A stretch of 64,000 bases of DNA, from contig NZ_JBDNRK010000020.1 in NCBI RefSeq assembly GCF_047718555.1, positions 1 to 64,000 on the forward strand, in the 5' to 3' direction. The notes under the pieces were generated by a model. It worked only from the letters and a program-made list of their open reading frames with translations, made no database searches and was not told the DNA's origin. Of this stretch, positions 52,261 through 61,923 are shown in pieces. The stretch's first letter is position 1. Each line of letters begins with the position of its first letter. Made by a program: the position numbers and the translations under genes. The stretch comes from Clostridium_I sp047718555 (GTDB lineage: Bacteria > Bacillota > Clostridia > Clostridiales > Clostridiaceae).

Positions 52261-52262
52261 AT

Positions 52263-53522
52263 TTAACATTTTACTCTCTGTATATTAACTCCAATATTCT
52301 GTAATTTATTTTCTATTTCAACATAACCTCTATCTATATGATGAATATCAGATATCTCCGTTTCACCTTCTGCTTCCAGTCCTGCAAGTATTAAAGCTGC
52401 CCCAGCTCTAAGATCTGTGGCTTTTACTTCAGCACCATTTAATTTATTTATACCCTCTATAACTGCACTTCTGCCATCAATTTTAATATTAGCGCCCATT
52501 CTTTTAAGTTCTGTAACGTGCATAAATCTATTTTCAAAAATTGTCTCAGTAATTACACTTGTTCCACAAACACAGCTAAGAAGACTCATCATCTGGGATT
52601 GCATATCCGTAGGAAATCCAGGATAAGGCATAGTTTTTATGTCAATGGGTTTTAAATCATTTCTTCCATCTATCAGTAATTCTTGTCCTTTAAATTCAAA
52701 GCCAATTCCCATCTCTGTTAATTTAGCTACTACAGGCTTTATATGCTCTTTGTTTATACCATTAATCTTGATTTTACTTTTTGTTATTCCTGCTGCAATC
52801 ATAAAAGTTCCTGCTTCAATTCTATCATAGATTGGTTCATAGCTTATCCCATTTAGATTTTTTACTCCAATAATTTTTAATGTATCTGTTCCTATACCCG
52901 TAATTTTTGCTCCCATTCGATTTAGAAATTCCGCCAAATCTCCTATCTCCGGTTCCTCAGCTGCATTTTCAATAATTGTTTCCCCTTCGGCCAATACTGC
53001 TGACATCATTATATTTTCTGTAGCTCCCACAGATGGAAAATCTAAATATATTTTTCCACCAACTAATTTTTTCGTAGAAACTTCTACATAACCATGATTT
53101 AATTTAACTTCAGCACCTAAAGCCTTAAAGCCTTTTAAATGCAAATCAATAGGCCTAGTTCCTATATTACATCCTCCAGGAAAGGAAGTTTTAAATTTAC
53201 CAAATCTAGATATCATAGGACCCATTATTAAAAATGATCCTCTCATCTTTCTTACTAAATCGCTACTAACCTCACAATCAATTATTCCGCTGGTATCAAT
53301 AGCGATTTCTCTATTTATTTTATTTATATTAATCTTTGCTCCTAAAGATTTCAAGACATCTGTAATGACATATACATCTAAGAGCATAGGACAATTTTTT
53401 ATTATACATTTATCTCCACATAAAATTGTAGCCGCAATTATTGGAAGTACAGCATTCTTTGCAGCGCTAATATTCACTTCACCTCTTAGAGTACTTCCCC
53501 CTTTAATAATAAACTTTTCCAT
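52263..53522 (-). CDS. murA: UDP-N-acetylglucosamine 1-carboxyvinyltransferase
   Basis: MurA adds enolpyruvate to UDP-GlcNAc, the first committed step of peptidoglycan synthesis. The active-site Cys lies in SFPGGCNIGTRPIDLHLKG; N terminus KFIIKGGSTLRGEVNISAAK and TDMQSQMMSLLSC are typical. A Cys at this position means fosfomycin-sensitive type. At 419 residues it is complete. TTGGAGGAG precedes the ATG. Downstream of ywmB, upstream of spoIID. Confidence 0.96.
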   Translation of the reverse strand: MEKFIIKGGSTLRGEVNISAAKNAVLPIIAATILCGDKCIIKNCPMLLDVYVITDVLKSLGAKININKINREIAIDTSGIIDCEVSSDLVRKMRGSFLIMGPMISRFGKFKTSFPGGCNIGTRPIDLHLKGFKALGAEVKLNHGYVEVSTKKLVGGKIYLDFPSVGATENIMMSAVLAEGETIIENAAEEPEIGDLAEFLNRMGAKITGIGTDTLKIIGVKNLNGISYEPIYDRIEAGTFMIAAGITKSKIKINGINKEHIKPVVAKLTEMGIGFEFKGQELLIDGRNDLKPIDIKTMPYPGFPTDMQSQMMSLLSCVCGTSVITETIFENRFMHVTELKRMGANIKIDGRSAVIEGINKLNGAEVKATDLRAGAALILAGLEAEGETEISDIHHIDRGYVEIENKLQNIGVNIQRVKC

Positions 53523-53553
53523 TTTACTCCTCCAATTTACTCTTATTTATACG

Positions 53554-54357
53554 TTAATAAGTAATACCAATTATAGGTGTACCTAAAATTATATAATTTC
53601 CATCAGATTCCTTTATAACTGCATAATTAAAATCTATAAGATTTCCATTATCTGATATTGGAGCATATTTATTTGTATAAGCTACCGTACTAAATCCTCT
53701 ATTTATTTCAACAGTTGATACATTTCTACTGCCAATACCTTTTAAATAATTTTCTATTTTATTTTGAGTAGTTTTTACATCGTCTTTAGAAATCTTTGCT
53801 TTAATATATTTATAAAGTGTTATATTAGAAGCTTCTTTATCAATAGATGCTCTAACCTGCTTTTCTAAATTATTAATGTCACCTTTTTTATTTATTTCTC
53901 GAATAAATAGATTGATTTTATTTACATCTCCATCTTTTCTACTTTCTATATAACCATATATATCTCCATTTTCAAATTCTCTACAGTATACTTTATTGTC
54001 ATTTATAGTAACTTTATTTTTTATGTTTTTGCTCTTATTTTCTATGTTTTTATCCTCTAGCTGTACATCATTACCACTCTTTAGTAAATCCTCATAATTA
54101 TAATTGTCATTATTAATTACTATGTCTGGTGCACTATTATCATATAAATTCATTAATTTAAGCCATTTTATGCACTCATCTTTTCCATTACTTTTTGTGT
54201 CATAATAAGTATTTATTCCCATTTCCACAGGCATACTTTTAGTTTTACTTAAAATTTCATTAATTATATCCTTATTTTCAACAGCTAATGCATTTTCCAT
54301 TAAAAATGTAATAGAAATTATGATAACCAAAAATATATAATTCTTTTTTATCCTCAT
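53554..54357 (-). CDS. ywmB: YwmB family protein (TATA-box-binding-like fold)
   Basis: A secreted or membrane-anchored protein of the YwmB family; the fold resembles TATA-box-binding protein but no DNA role is established. A signal-like helix (NYIFLVIIISITFLMENALA) is followed by the mixed alpha/beta body and a C-terminal YAVIKESDGNYIILGTPII segment typical of the family. At 267 residues it is normal. GGGGGG is only 3 bases before the ATG. It lies between the atp operon and murA, exactly as in Bacillus. Confidence 0.8.
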   Translation of the reverse strand: MRIKKNYIFLVIIISITFLMENALAVENKDIINEILSKTKSMPVEMGINTYYDTKSNGKDECIKWLKLMNLYDNSAPDIVINNDNYNYEDLLKSGNDVQLEDKNIENKSKNIKNKVTINDNKVYCREFENGDIYGYIESRKDGDVNKINLFIREINKKGDINNLEKQVRASIDKEASNITLYKYIKAKISKDDVKTTQNKIENYLKGIGSRNVSTVEINRGFSTVAYTNKYAPISDNGNLIDFNYAVIKESDGNYIILGTPIIGITY

Positions 54358-54480
54358 GTTCCCCCCTACCTTTCTCTTTAGATTATTAACCTATTTTTTC
54401 CTTTTTATTCCTATACATTATTAATATATAAATTTTACATATGATGTGTGAAAATTTTATTTTTGCCCTTTAAAAATAAA

Positions 54481-54529
54481 AAAATACTATCTAAATTTAC
54501 TGTATTTCAATAAATTTAGATAGTATTTT
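54481..54529 (-). terminator. Second terminator downstream of the atp operon
   Basis: ATACTATCTAAATTTA and its complement form a long stem followed by TTTTTTT on the minus strand. It stands in tandem after the terminator at 54546-54587 and before ywmB. Confidence 0.85.
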
Positions 54530-54545
54530 CATTATATGTTGAATG

Positions 54546-54587
54546 TAAAAAATGGTCTAAGAACATAAATTCTTAGACCATTTTTTA
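54546..54587 (-). terminator. Terminator of the ATP synthase operon
   Basis: AAAAAATGGTCTAAGAA and its complement pair directly after atpC, with T residues extending the stem; the stop codon is at 54585. Confidence 0.85.
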
Positions 54588-54989
54588 CATACCTTTAGTC
54601 TTAATTCTGGCAAGTGCTCTTTGAAGAGCAATTTCGGCCCTTTTAGCATCAGTTTTAGGATCACGCTTATGCAATCTTTCCTCTGCTCTTTCCTTAGCTC
54701 TTTCTGCTCTTTCTACATCAATTTCCTCAGGCCACTCAGCATCATCAACTATCATCTGTATTTCTTCTTTAGTAACCTTAAGTATACCTGTAGATGTAAA
54801 TAAAGACTTTTCACTGCCGTCTTCAAGCTTTAATTTTGTAACAGTAGGTCTTAATAATCCTATAAAAGAACTATGTTGGGGAAGTATTCCTATGTCACCA
54901 GTCATTGTAGATGTATTTATTTCAGATACATCACCTTCATAGAATTTTTCCATTGGAGCCAGTATGCTTAATTTTATTTTAGATGACAT
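54585..54989 (-). CDS. atpC: ATP synthase F1 epsilon subunit
   Basis: The rotor subunit linking gamma to the c ring and regulating ATP hydrolysis. The N-terminal beta barrel (KLSILAPMEKFYEGDVSEI, TMTGDIGILPQHSSFIGLL) and the C-terminal helical hairpin (ERAKERAEERLHKRDPK) are complete; 134 residues. AAGGAGTGA precedes the ATG. It is the last gene of atpIBEFHAGDC, with tandem terminators behind. Confidence 0.96.
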   Translation of the reverse strand: MSSKIKLSILAPMEKFYEGDVSEINTSTMTGDIGILPQHSSFIGLLRPTVTKLKLEDGSEKSLFTSTGILKVTKEEIQMIVDDAEWPEEIDVERAERAKERAEERLHKRDPKTDAKRAEIALQRALARIKTKGM

Positions 54990-55005
54990 ACAAAATCACT
55001 CCTTT

Positions 55006-56403
55006 TTAGCTTTCCATCATGGATTTAGCTTTTTCTCTTGCTTCTTCTATAGTACCTACAAACAAAAATGCTGCTTCAGGTAAATCATCACATTTACCTT
55101 CAAGTATTTCCTTAAAACCCTTTATCGTATCAGCTATAGAAACAAATTTACCCTGCATACCAGTAAACTGTTCTGCAACAGAAAATGGCTGAGACAAGAA
55201 TCTTTGAATTCTTCTCGCTCTGTTAACAATAGCTCTATCCTCTTCTGATAACTCATCCACACCAAGTATTGCTATTATATCTTGAAGTTCATTATATCTT
55301 TCAAGAATAAGTTTTACTTTACTTGCTACATCATAATGTTCCTGCCCAACTATATTCGGATCAAGTATTCTTGAACTAGATTCAAGTGGACTAACAGCAG
55401 GATAGATACCAAGTTCTGATATAGATCTTGATAAAACTGTTGTAGCATCAAGATGAGTAAAAGTTGTAGCTGGAGCTGGATCTGTCAAATCATCTGCTGG
55501 CACATATACTGCCTGAACAGATGTTATTGAACCATGCTTTGTGGAAGTTATTCTCTCTTGAAGAGCACCCATTTCAGTAGCTAGTGTTGGCTGGTAACCA
55601 ACGGCACTAGGTATTCTTCCTAGTAAAGCTGAAACCTCTGAACCAGCTTGTGTAAATCTAAATATATTATCTATAAATAGAAGCACATCCTGTCCTTCAT
55701 CTCTGAACTTCTCAGCCATTGTAAGTCCTGTAAGTGCAACTCTCATTCTAGCACCAGGTGGTTCATTCATTTGTCCGAATACCAAAGCTGTTTTATCTAT
55801 AACCCCAGATTCTTTCATTTCGTAGTAAAGGTCGTTACCTTCTCTTGTTCTCTCTCCAACACCTGTGAATACTGACAATCCACCGTGCTCTTTTGCTATA
55901 TTGTTGATAAGTTCTTGTATAAGAACTGTCTTACCAACACCAGCACCTCCAAATAGTCCTATCTTACCACCTTTTTGATAAGGTGCAAGCAAGTCTACTA
56001 CTTTTATACCTGTTTCAAACATTTCAGGTACTACTGATTGTTCTTCAAAGCTAGGAGGCAGTCTGTGTATAGGATAATATTCATCATCCTTGAAATCTCC
56101 TGCTTCATCAATTGTCTTACCTAATACATTAAAGAGACGTCCTAGAACTGGCCTTCCTACAGGAACTGAAATTGGTTTTCCAGTATCAACTGCCTCTGCT
56201 CCTCTTCTTAAACCATCAGTTGGCTCCATAGATATAGCTCTCACTATATCATCACCTATATGCTGCTCAACTTCAGCTATAAGTTTCTTATCTCCCATGC
56301 TTATTTCTAATGCATTATATATATTAGGAAGGTTTTCACTTACAAATCTTATATCTATTACAGGTCCTATTACCTGAACAACTTTACCTATATGTTCTGG
56401 CAT
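55006..56403 (-). CDS. atpD: ATP synthase F1 beta subunit
   Basis: Catalytic subunit of F1. Walker A GGAGVGKT in LFGGAGVGKTVLIQ, the GERTREGNDLYYEM catalytic Glu region and the DELSEED-like GVDELSEEDRAI are present. At 465 residues it is complete. Gene gaps in the operon are small (16 bases to atpC). Confidence 0.98.
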   Translation of the reverse strand: MPEHIGKVVQVIGPVIDIRFVSENLPNIYNALEISMGDKKLIAEVEQHIGDDIVRAISMEPTDGLRRGAEAVDTGKPISVPVGRPVLGRLFNVLGKTIDEAGDFKDDEYYPIHRLPPSFEEQSVVPEMFETGIKVVDLLAPYQKGGKIGLFGGAGVGKTVLIQELINNIAKEHGGLSVFTGVGERTREGNDLYYEMKESGVIDKTALVFGQMNEPPGARMRVALTGLTMAEKFRDEGQDVLLFIDNIFRFTQAGSEVSALLGRIPSAVGYQPTLATEMGALQERITSTKHGSITSVQAVYVPADDLTDPAPATTFTHLDATTVLSRSISELGIYPAVSPLESSSRILDPNIVGQEHYDVASKVKLILERYNELQDIIAILGVDELSEEDRAIVNRARRIQRFLSQPFSVAEQFTGMQGKFVSIADTIKGFKEILEGKCDDLPEAAFLFVGTIEEAREKAKSMMES

Positions 56404-56415
56404 GAGTTTCCCTCC

Positions 56416-57261
56416 TTATTTCTGAGCCTCTGCTCCTGAAACTATTTCACTTATTTCCTGAGTGATTGCGCTCTGTCTAATTCTATTATATTTTAGATTT
56501 AAAGCATCCAATAAATCATTGGCATTTTTTGTAGCACTATCCATAGCAGTCATTTTAGATGCCTGCTCACTTGCTTTTGAATTCAATAAAAAATTAAATA
56601 CCTGAGCTTTTAAATATATACCCGCTATACCTTCAATCAACTCATTGGCATCAGGCTCAAATTCAGTTGAACCATCATATTTTATCTTCTTCATGTCAAA
56701 AGGCAGCACCTTTTTTATTATTACCTCTTGTTTTACGGTGGAAATAAACTTTGAATAAACTATATTTATTTCACCCACTTCTCCCTTATTATAGAGACCT
56801 AATGCATGCTCTGATATTGTCTTCGCTTCTGTTAATGTAGGCTCATTTTGGATATCCACATATTCAGCTATTGTATCATAATGTAATCTTCTAAAATATC
56901 CTCTTCCCTTTTGTCCTACAGACATTATAAGTGAATTTTCTCTGTCTTTAGATATTTCCTTTACTGCTGTATTTACAACAGTTCCATTAAATCCTCCACA
57001 AAGCCCAGCATCTGAAGTCATAGTTATATACAATTTCTTCTTGCTGTCATTGCCAGTGGTATATATACTTTTTCCCATTACACCACTGGCTATCTTTTTC
57101 ATTGTATCTTCAAAGGAATCATAATAACCTGCATTTGCATCCAAATTTTTCCTGGCTTTTCTTAATGTAGAGGTGGCTATAAGTCCCATGGCTTTTGTTA
57201 TCTTTCTAGTATTAGTTATAGACTTAATTCTTCTTTTTATTACAATAAGTCCTGCTGCCAT
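56416..57261 (-). CDS. atpG: ATP synthase F1 gamma subunit
   Basis: Central rotor shaft. N terminus LIVIKRRIKSITNTRKITKA, SDAGLCGGFNGTVV and the C-terminal KYNRIRQSAITQEISEIVSG coiled coil are typical. At 281 residues it is complete. GGGAGGTG precedes the ATG. Between atpA and atpD as usual. Confidence 0.97.
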   Translation of the reverse strand: MAAGLIVIKRRIKSITNTRKITKAMGLIATSTLRKARKNLDANAGYYDSFEDTMKKIASGVMGKSIYTTGNDSKKKLYITMTSDAGLCGGFNGTVVNTAVKEISKDRENSLIMSVGQKGRGYFRRLHYDTIAEYVDIQNEPTLTEAKTISEHALGLYNKGEVGEINIVYSKFISTVKQEVIIKKVLPFDMKKIKYDGSTEFEPDANELIEGIAGIYLKAQVFNFLLNSKASEQASKMTAMDSATKNANDLLDALNLKYNRIRQSAITQEISEIVSGAEAQK

Positions 57262-57299
57262 ATTTCACCTCCCGCAAAGGTAAGGTAAATACACCTCTG

Positions 57300-58802
57300 C
57301 TAAAATACTTTTTTATATTCTTCAATTGCACTATTAAGAGCTTTTTTAAGTTCATCATCCAATACTTTTTTTGTAAGTATTGCTTCACCAATTTCTTTAT
57401 GGTGTGTATCCATGTAGTCTAAAAGACCTTTTTCAAATTCTTTTATCTTACCCACTTCTACATCCATTAAATATTCTTCTACACATGCATAAATTATAAT
57501 TATCTGTTTTTCAACAGACATTGGCTGATATTGATCCTGCTTAAATATCTCTAAGAGTCTTTTACCTTTTTCAAGTCTCTTCTTTGATTCCTTATCTAAA
57601 TCTGAACCAAATTGTGCAAAGGCAGCAAGTTCTCTATACTGTGCTAGTTCAAGTCTAAGAGTTCCAGACACCTGTTTCATGGCTTTAATCTGAGCGCTAC
57701 CACCAACTCTAGAAACTGATATACCAGAGTTAACAGCTGGTCTCTGCCCTGCAAAGAATAAATCTGATTCAAGGAATATCTGCCCATCTGTTATTGATAT
57801 AACATTTGTAGGTATATATGCAGTAACATCTCCTGCAAGAGTCTCAATTATTGGAAGTGCAGTTATGGAACCTCCACCTAATTTATCTGATAACTTGGCA
57901 GCTCTCTCTAGAAGTCTTGAATGCAAATAGAAAACATCTCCTGGATAAGCTTCTCTTGCTGGTGGCCTTCTTAATAATAATGACATTGTTCTATAAGCAA
58001 CAGCATGTTTACTTAAATCATCATATACAATTAATACATCTTTACCTTGATCCATAAAATACTCACCTATAGTTACACCAGTATATGGAGCAAGAAATTG
58101 AAGTGGTGCAGCGTCAGCAGCTGCGGAAGATACAATAATTGAATAATCCATAGCTCCTTTTTGTGTAAGTGTATTGTAAATATGTGCAACTGTTGATTGC
58201 TTTTGTCCTATTGCAACATAAATACAAATAACATCTTTTCCCTTTTGGTTTATTATAGTATCTATAGCTATAGCAGTTTTACCTGTCTGCCTATCCCCTA
58301 TAATAAGCTCTCTTTGTCCTCTTCCAATAGGAATCATGGAATCAATTGCCTTTATACCTGTTTGAAGTGGTTCATTAACTGATTTTCTTTCAATAACACC
58401 ATGTGCTATTGTTTCAGCAGGTCTTGTTTCAGTAGTTTTTATTGGGCCTTTTCCATCGATTGCTATACCAAGCCCATTAACAACTCTTCCAACCATTGCT
58501 TCTCCAACTGGTACTTCAACAACTCTTCCAGTGCTCTTTACTACATCTTCTTCTTTTATTCCCTCTTCATCACCAAGTAGAACACAACCTACATTATCCT
58601 GTTCAAGGTTCATGACCATTCCATATACGTTGTTTGGAAATTCAAGAAGTTCTCCTGCCATACAATTTTCTAAGCCGTATACTCTAGCGATACCATCACC
58701 TACTTGAATTATAGTACCTGAATCTACAGACTTTACTTTATTTTCATAACCCTCAATTTGCTTTTTTATAATTGAGGTTATTTCTTCAGGTTTTATGTTC
58801 AT
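57300..58802 (-). CDS. atpA: ATP synthase F1 alpha subunit
   Basis: Non-catalytic nucleotide-binding subunit of F1. Walker A GDRQTGKTAIAID, and the RTMSLLLRRPPAREAYPGD region. At 500 residues it is complete. GAGGTGAG precedes the ATG. Located between atpH and atpG. Confidence 0.98.
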   Translation of the reverse strand: MNIKPEEITSIIKKQIEGYENKVKSVDSGTIIQVGDGIARVYGLENCMAGELLEFPNNVYGMVMNLEQDNVGCVLLGDEEGIKEEDVVKSTGRVVEVPVGEAMVGRVVNGLGIAIDGKGPIKTTETRPAETIAHGVIERKSVNEPLQTGIKAIDSMIPIGRGQRELIIGDRQTGKTAIAIDTIINQKGKDVICIYVAIGQKQSTVAHIYNTLTQKGAMDYSIIVSSAAADAAPLQFLAPYTGVTIGEYFMDQGKDVLIVYDDLSKHAVAYRTMSLLLRRPPAREAYPGDVFYLHSRLLERAAKLSDKLGGGSITALPIIETLAGDVTAYIPTNVISITDGQIFLESDLFFAGQRPAVNSGISVSRVGGSAQIKAMKQVSGTLRLELAQYRELAAFAQFGSDLDKESKKRLEKGKRLLEIFKQDQYQPMSVEKQIIIIYACVEEYLMDVEVGKIKEFEKGLLDYMDTHHKEIGEAILTKKVLDDELKKALNSAIEEYKKVF

Positions 58803-58812
58803 AGGCTCACCT

Positions 58813-59352
58813 CTATCCTCTTATAAGCATTAATTTTTTCATTTCTTCTAATTTATTTTTAATAGTTCCATCAATGACATCATCCCCAACTCTTACATAA
58901 ACACCGCCAATAATACTTTCATCAATAGTTTCTTTTAAAATTATTGATTTGTTGTATTTAGCTTTTAATTTATCTGTAAGAGAAGTTCTTTCGGTATCAT
59001 TCAATGGAATAACCGTCTTTACTTCTGCCACAATCTGATTATTTTTCTCCAAGTCAACCTTTTCCACTTGAAGTATAATTCCGCTAAGCTCACTGATTCT
59101 GCTCTTTTCAATGAGTATAAGTAAAAAAGAGAGCAATTCATTATCTATTTTGTCTTTAAAGATATTTGTGAAAACTTCCTTCTTCTTTGAAGTACTTATT
59201 TTAGGATTGTTAATTACCTGATTAAGCTCCTCATTAGCGTTAATAAGCTCATGAATCTGCCTCAAATCAGTTATATATTCTTCAGTTTTATTTTTTGCTG
59301 AAGCAACTTTATATAATGCTGCAGCATATCTCCTATCTAAGTATTCATACAT
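58813..59352 (-). CDS. atpH: ATP synthase F1 delta subunit
   Basis: Peripheral-stalk subunit joining F1 to the b dimer. N terminus YLDRRYAAALYKVASAKNKT and the C-terminal SIIGGVYVRVGDDVIDGTI are family signatures. At 179 residues it is complete. It starts 1 base after the atpF stop. Confidence 0.96.
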   Translation of the reverse strand: MYEYLDRRYAAALYKVASAKNKTEEYITDLRQIHELINANEELNQVINNPKISTSKKKEVFTNIFKDKIDNELLSFLLILIEKSRISELSGIILQVEKVDLEKNNQIVAEVKTVIPLNDTERTSLTDKLKAKYNKSIILKETIDESIIGGVYVRVGDDVIDGTIKNKLEEMKKLMLIRG

Positions 59353-59353
59353 A

Positions 59354-59833
59354 TCACATACCTACCTTAGTTATAAAATCTTCGATAAGTCTTCTATGTT
59401 CTTTTTCATTTATATCTTTTTCTAAAGCTCTTGAAGACAAAATAACAGCAAGATCAACTACTTTTTTCTTTAGTTCATCTTCTGCTTTTTCTTTTTCTCT
59501 CTCTACTTCTTTTTTAGCTCTTTCCATTATAAGTTCAGCCTCACTTGAAGCTTCCTTCTTAATGTCCTGTGACAATTTTTCAGCTCTTTCCTTATAATCT
59601 TCTACTATACTCTTACCTTGAACTTTTGAATCTTCTAAATTCTTTTCAGTTTGAATTTTTAAAGTCTTTGCTTCTTCTCTGTCCTTATTGGCATTATCTA
59701 TTGTCTCTTTTACTTTGTTATTTCTAGTATCAATTGCAATTGTAATTCTCTTGAAAAGTAAAAACCTTAGTACTATCAAAAGAATTATAAAGTTAATTAT
59801 AGTTGCTATAATTGTAAACGGATTTCCACTCAT
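59354..59833 (-). CDS. atpF: ATP synthase Fo subunit b
   Basis: Peripheral stalk: one N-terminal membrane helix (FTIIATIINFIILLIVLRFL), then a long charged helix, with heptad-type Glu/Lys/Ala-rich sequence, reaching F1. At 159 residues it is typical. GGGAGG lies 12 bases before the ATG, a loose spacing. Confidence 0.96.
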   Translation of the reverse strand: MSGNPFTIIATIINFIILLIVLRFLLFKRITIAIDTRNNKVKETIDNANKDREEAKTLKIQTEKNLEDSKVQGKSIVEDYKERAEKLSQDIKKEASSEAELIMERAKKEVEREKEKAEDELKKKVVDLAVILSSRALEKDINEKEHRRLIEDFITKVGM

Positions 59834-59889
59834 ATACTCAAAAGCCTCCCTTCTTCAGGCTTATTTTTATAAAAAAATAAATTTATTAA

Positions 59890-60141
59890 TTATTGCCATT
59901 TTACGAAAATTAGCATAATTGCAATAATTAAAGCATATAAAGAAGTAACTTCGGCAAATGCTATACCAAGAATCATTGTTGACATGATATTTCCTCTTGC
60001 TTCCGGTTGTCTTGCTATAGCTTCAACTGCTTTTCCTGAAACAGTTCCTATACCAACACCACCGCCAAGACATCCAATTGCGGCTAAACCTCCACCTATA
60101 GCTAGCATACCATCTAAAAATGTTTTAGCATCAATATTCAT
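59890..60141 (-). CDS. atpE: ATP synthase Fo subunit c
   Basis: Two-helix proteolipid forming the c ring. Helix 1 is glycine-rich (GGGLAAIGCLGGGVGIG), the polar loop reads ARQPEARG, and helix 2 holds the ion-binding Glu (residue 64) in GIAFAEVTSLYALIIA. The Na+-type residues (Gln in helix 1, Ser/Thr directly after the Glu) are missing, so a proton-coupled ring is likely. 83 residues. GGAGGAAG precedes the ATG. Confidence 0.97.
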   Translation of the reverse strand: MNIDAKTFLDGMLAIGGGLAAIGCLGGGVGIGTVSGKAVEAIARQPEARGNIMSTMILGIAFAEVTSLYALIIAIMLIFVKWQ

Positions 60142-60256
60142 TTTTTCTTCCTCCTTAAAATCAAAAATATAGAATTCAGTTTATAAATTGTCTACTACTT
60201 TAATATAATATCTAGCACCATAAAATAAAAGTATATGATGTAGTTTATTATTGAAA

Positions 60257-60931
60257 TTATTCTTCCCCTTCACTTACAGCAATTTTAGTATATACCATTG
60301 TAAGCATTATAAATACATACATCTGTATAGCACCATCAAAAACATCAAAAAATCCATGAAATGGAACAGGTATTACAAATGCAAAATGTTTTAAGCCTTG
60401 ATAAATTAAACTAATTATCATACTTCCAACAAGCATGTTACAGAATAATCTTAGGCATAGTGATAAAGGTAAAGTTACCTTTTCAATGATATTCATTACA
60501 ATCATTGGTGCAAAAGGCTTTAGATATGATTTAAAATAACCACCAACACCAATTCGCTTGATAGAAGTAGCTTGAATTACTACAAAACTCATTAGTGCAA
60601 AACCTGCAGTAACATTTATATCCATAGTAGATGGATCTACTCCAACGAGACCTGTTAGATTTAGAAACAATAAAAATATGGCCATAGTTCCAATAAATGG
60701 TATGAAACTTTTAAAATCATCTCCCATATTTGATTTAACTAATCCACTTATAGTCTCTACAAATATTTCTAAAACACTTTGTGTTTTACTTGGAATAGTT
60801 TCTATCTTCCTTGTTAGAATTAAAGCTATGATAATTATTATAGCCATGATTATCCACTGTATGACAATACTCGTTGTAACAGCAATAGAATGATTTGCTA
60901 AATTTAAAGTGAACGCTGTTTCTGGACTCAT
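60257..60931 (-). CDS. atpB: ATP synthase Fo subunit a
   Basis: Stator subunit making the proton half-channels. About five helices; the conserved Arg lies in LSLCLRLFCNMLVGS. At 224 residues it is typical. I chose the ATG at 60931, 8 bases after AAGGAAG; a GTG at 60940 overlaps the atpI stop. Second gene of the operon. Confidence 0.95.
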   Translation of the reverse strand: MSPETAFTLNLANHSIAVTTSIVIQWIIMAIIIIIALILTRKIETIPSKTQSVLEIFVETISGLVKSNMGDDFKSFIPFIGTMAIFLLFLNLTGLVGVDPSTMDINVTAGFALMSFVVIQATSIKRIGVGGYFKSYLKPFAPMIVMNIIEKVTLPLSLCLRLFCNMLVGSMIISLIYQGLKHFAFVIPVPFHGFFDVFDGAIQMYVFIMLTMVYTKIAVSEGEE

Positions 60932-60936
60932 CCTAA

Positions 60937-61305
60937 TCACTTCCTTTCTGATTTATTTATTGTGATCCCATAAAGTACAATTGAAATATAGTGTAGAGTA
61001 TAGCCTATTAAAAAAGCTACAAAATTAAATTTATTATCTTTACAAAGCAGTACAGCGATACTACCTGTAATAATAATCCTAATTATAGATCCAATAACAC
61101 CAATAATTTTATTTCCATCTTTTTTTAATGAATAATTTGAAATGATAGAATTTAATATAAAATTTAAGGCAGCAAGTAACAATCCAATAACCAACATATA
61201 TGTATAAAGTTTGAAGAAAATATAACAAATAACACTGGATAAAGCAACAATTATTATATCAAAGGAGATGACCTTCTTTAAAATTTCTTTAACTTCCACA
61301 TTCAT
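60937..61305 (-). CDS. atpI: ATP synthase subunit I
   Basis: A small membrane protein at the head of the operon, thought to help assemble the c ring. Four hydrophobic helices are visible (DIIIVALSSVICYIFFKLY, MLVIGLLLAALNFILN and two more). 122 residues is normal. GGTGG lies 7 bases before the ATG. The family is poorly conserved; the position in front of atpB gives most of the support. Confidence 0.85.
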   Translation of the reverse strand: MNVEVKEILKKVISFDIIIVALSSVICYIFFKLYTYMLVIGLLLAALNFILNSIISNYSLKKDGNKIIGVIGSIIRIIITGSIAVLLCKDNKFNFVAFLIGYTLHYISIVLYGITINKSERK

Positions 61306-61923
61306 GCCACTACCACCTACTATCCAATTACAATATATAAATTATATATCTAAGTTATTTTTAATGGAACTGCGACATTTCGCTTTTTTTCTCCCTATTT
61401 CACAGTCTAATCTATTTATCTACACGTATCTTCACTTTAATCCTCATAGTTCATGTTTTCTTCATTTTGCTAATATATTTTTTAATATTTCAAATGCCCG
61501 AATTATGTTTATTTTCAGTTATTTTATACTGCAATGAATAGTAAACGAGTTCATTATTCTATGCCAATAGCATTTTTTTGTATATTTATATCTATTATTT
61601 CATAAAAGGTATTTAAATATTTAAATATTTAAATATTTTTTACTAAAATACAAGTTTTTTTGGTCTTACCAGTTTATAAAAATATGCTTAAGTCATAAAA
61701 AATTTAATAAATTATACTTTAATATACCAAAAATTTATTATTTTCATGCTAATTTAAAGTAAATTAATATAAACTTCACTTAAAATTATATATTTAGTAA
61801 CTACTGGTTAATAAATAAAACTTAAATAAAATAAATCTATTTTGTGAATTGATAAAATAATTTATTACAAAAGAAAAAACAAGGTGAAGATTAAATCTTC
61901 ACCTTGTTTTTATATTAATGAAC
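61306..61923. other. AT-rich spacer between atpI and thl
   Basis: This 618-bp region is the presumed promoter region of the atp operon (right of 61305) and the 3' region of thl. It holds a small direct repeat (TTTAAATAT three times at 61611-61637) and the thl terminator. I see no gene or riboswitch. Confidence 0.5.
61876..61910 (-). terminator. Terminator after thl
   Basis: AAAACAAGGTGAAGA and TCTTCACCTTGTTTT form a perfect stem 14 bases after the thl stop, with T residues at the end on the minus strand. Confidence 0.88.

Noticed and set aside
61268..61537. Plus-strand frame antisense to atpI and its upstream region
   Set aside because: Composition is AT-driven, no ribosome site or homology.
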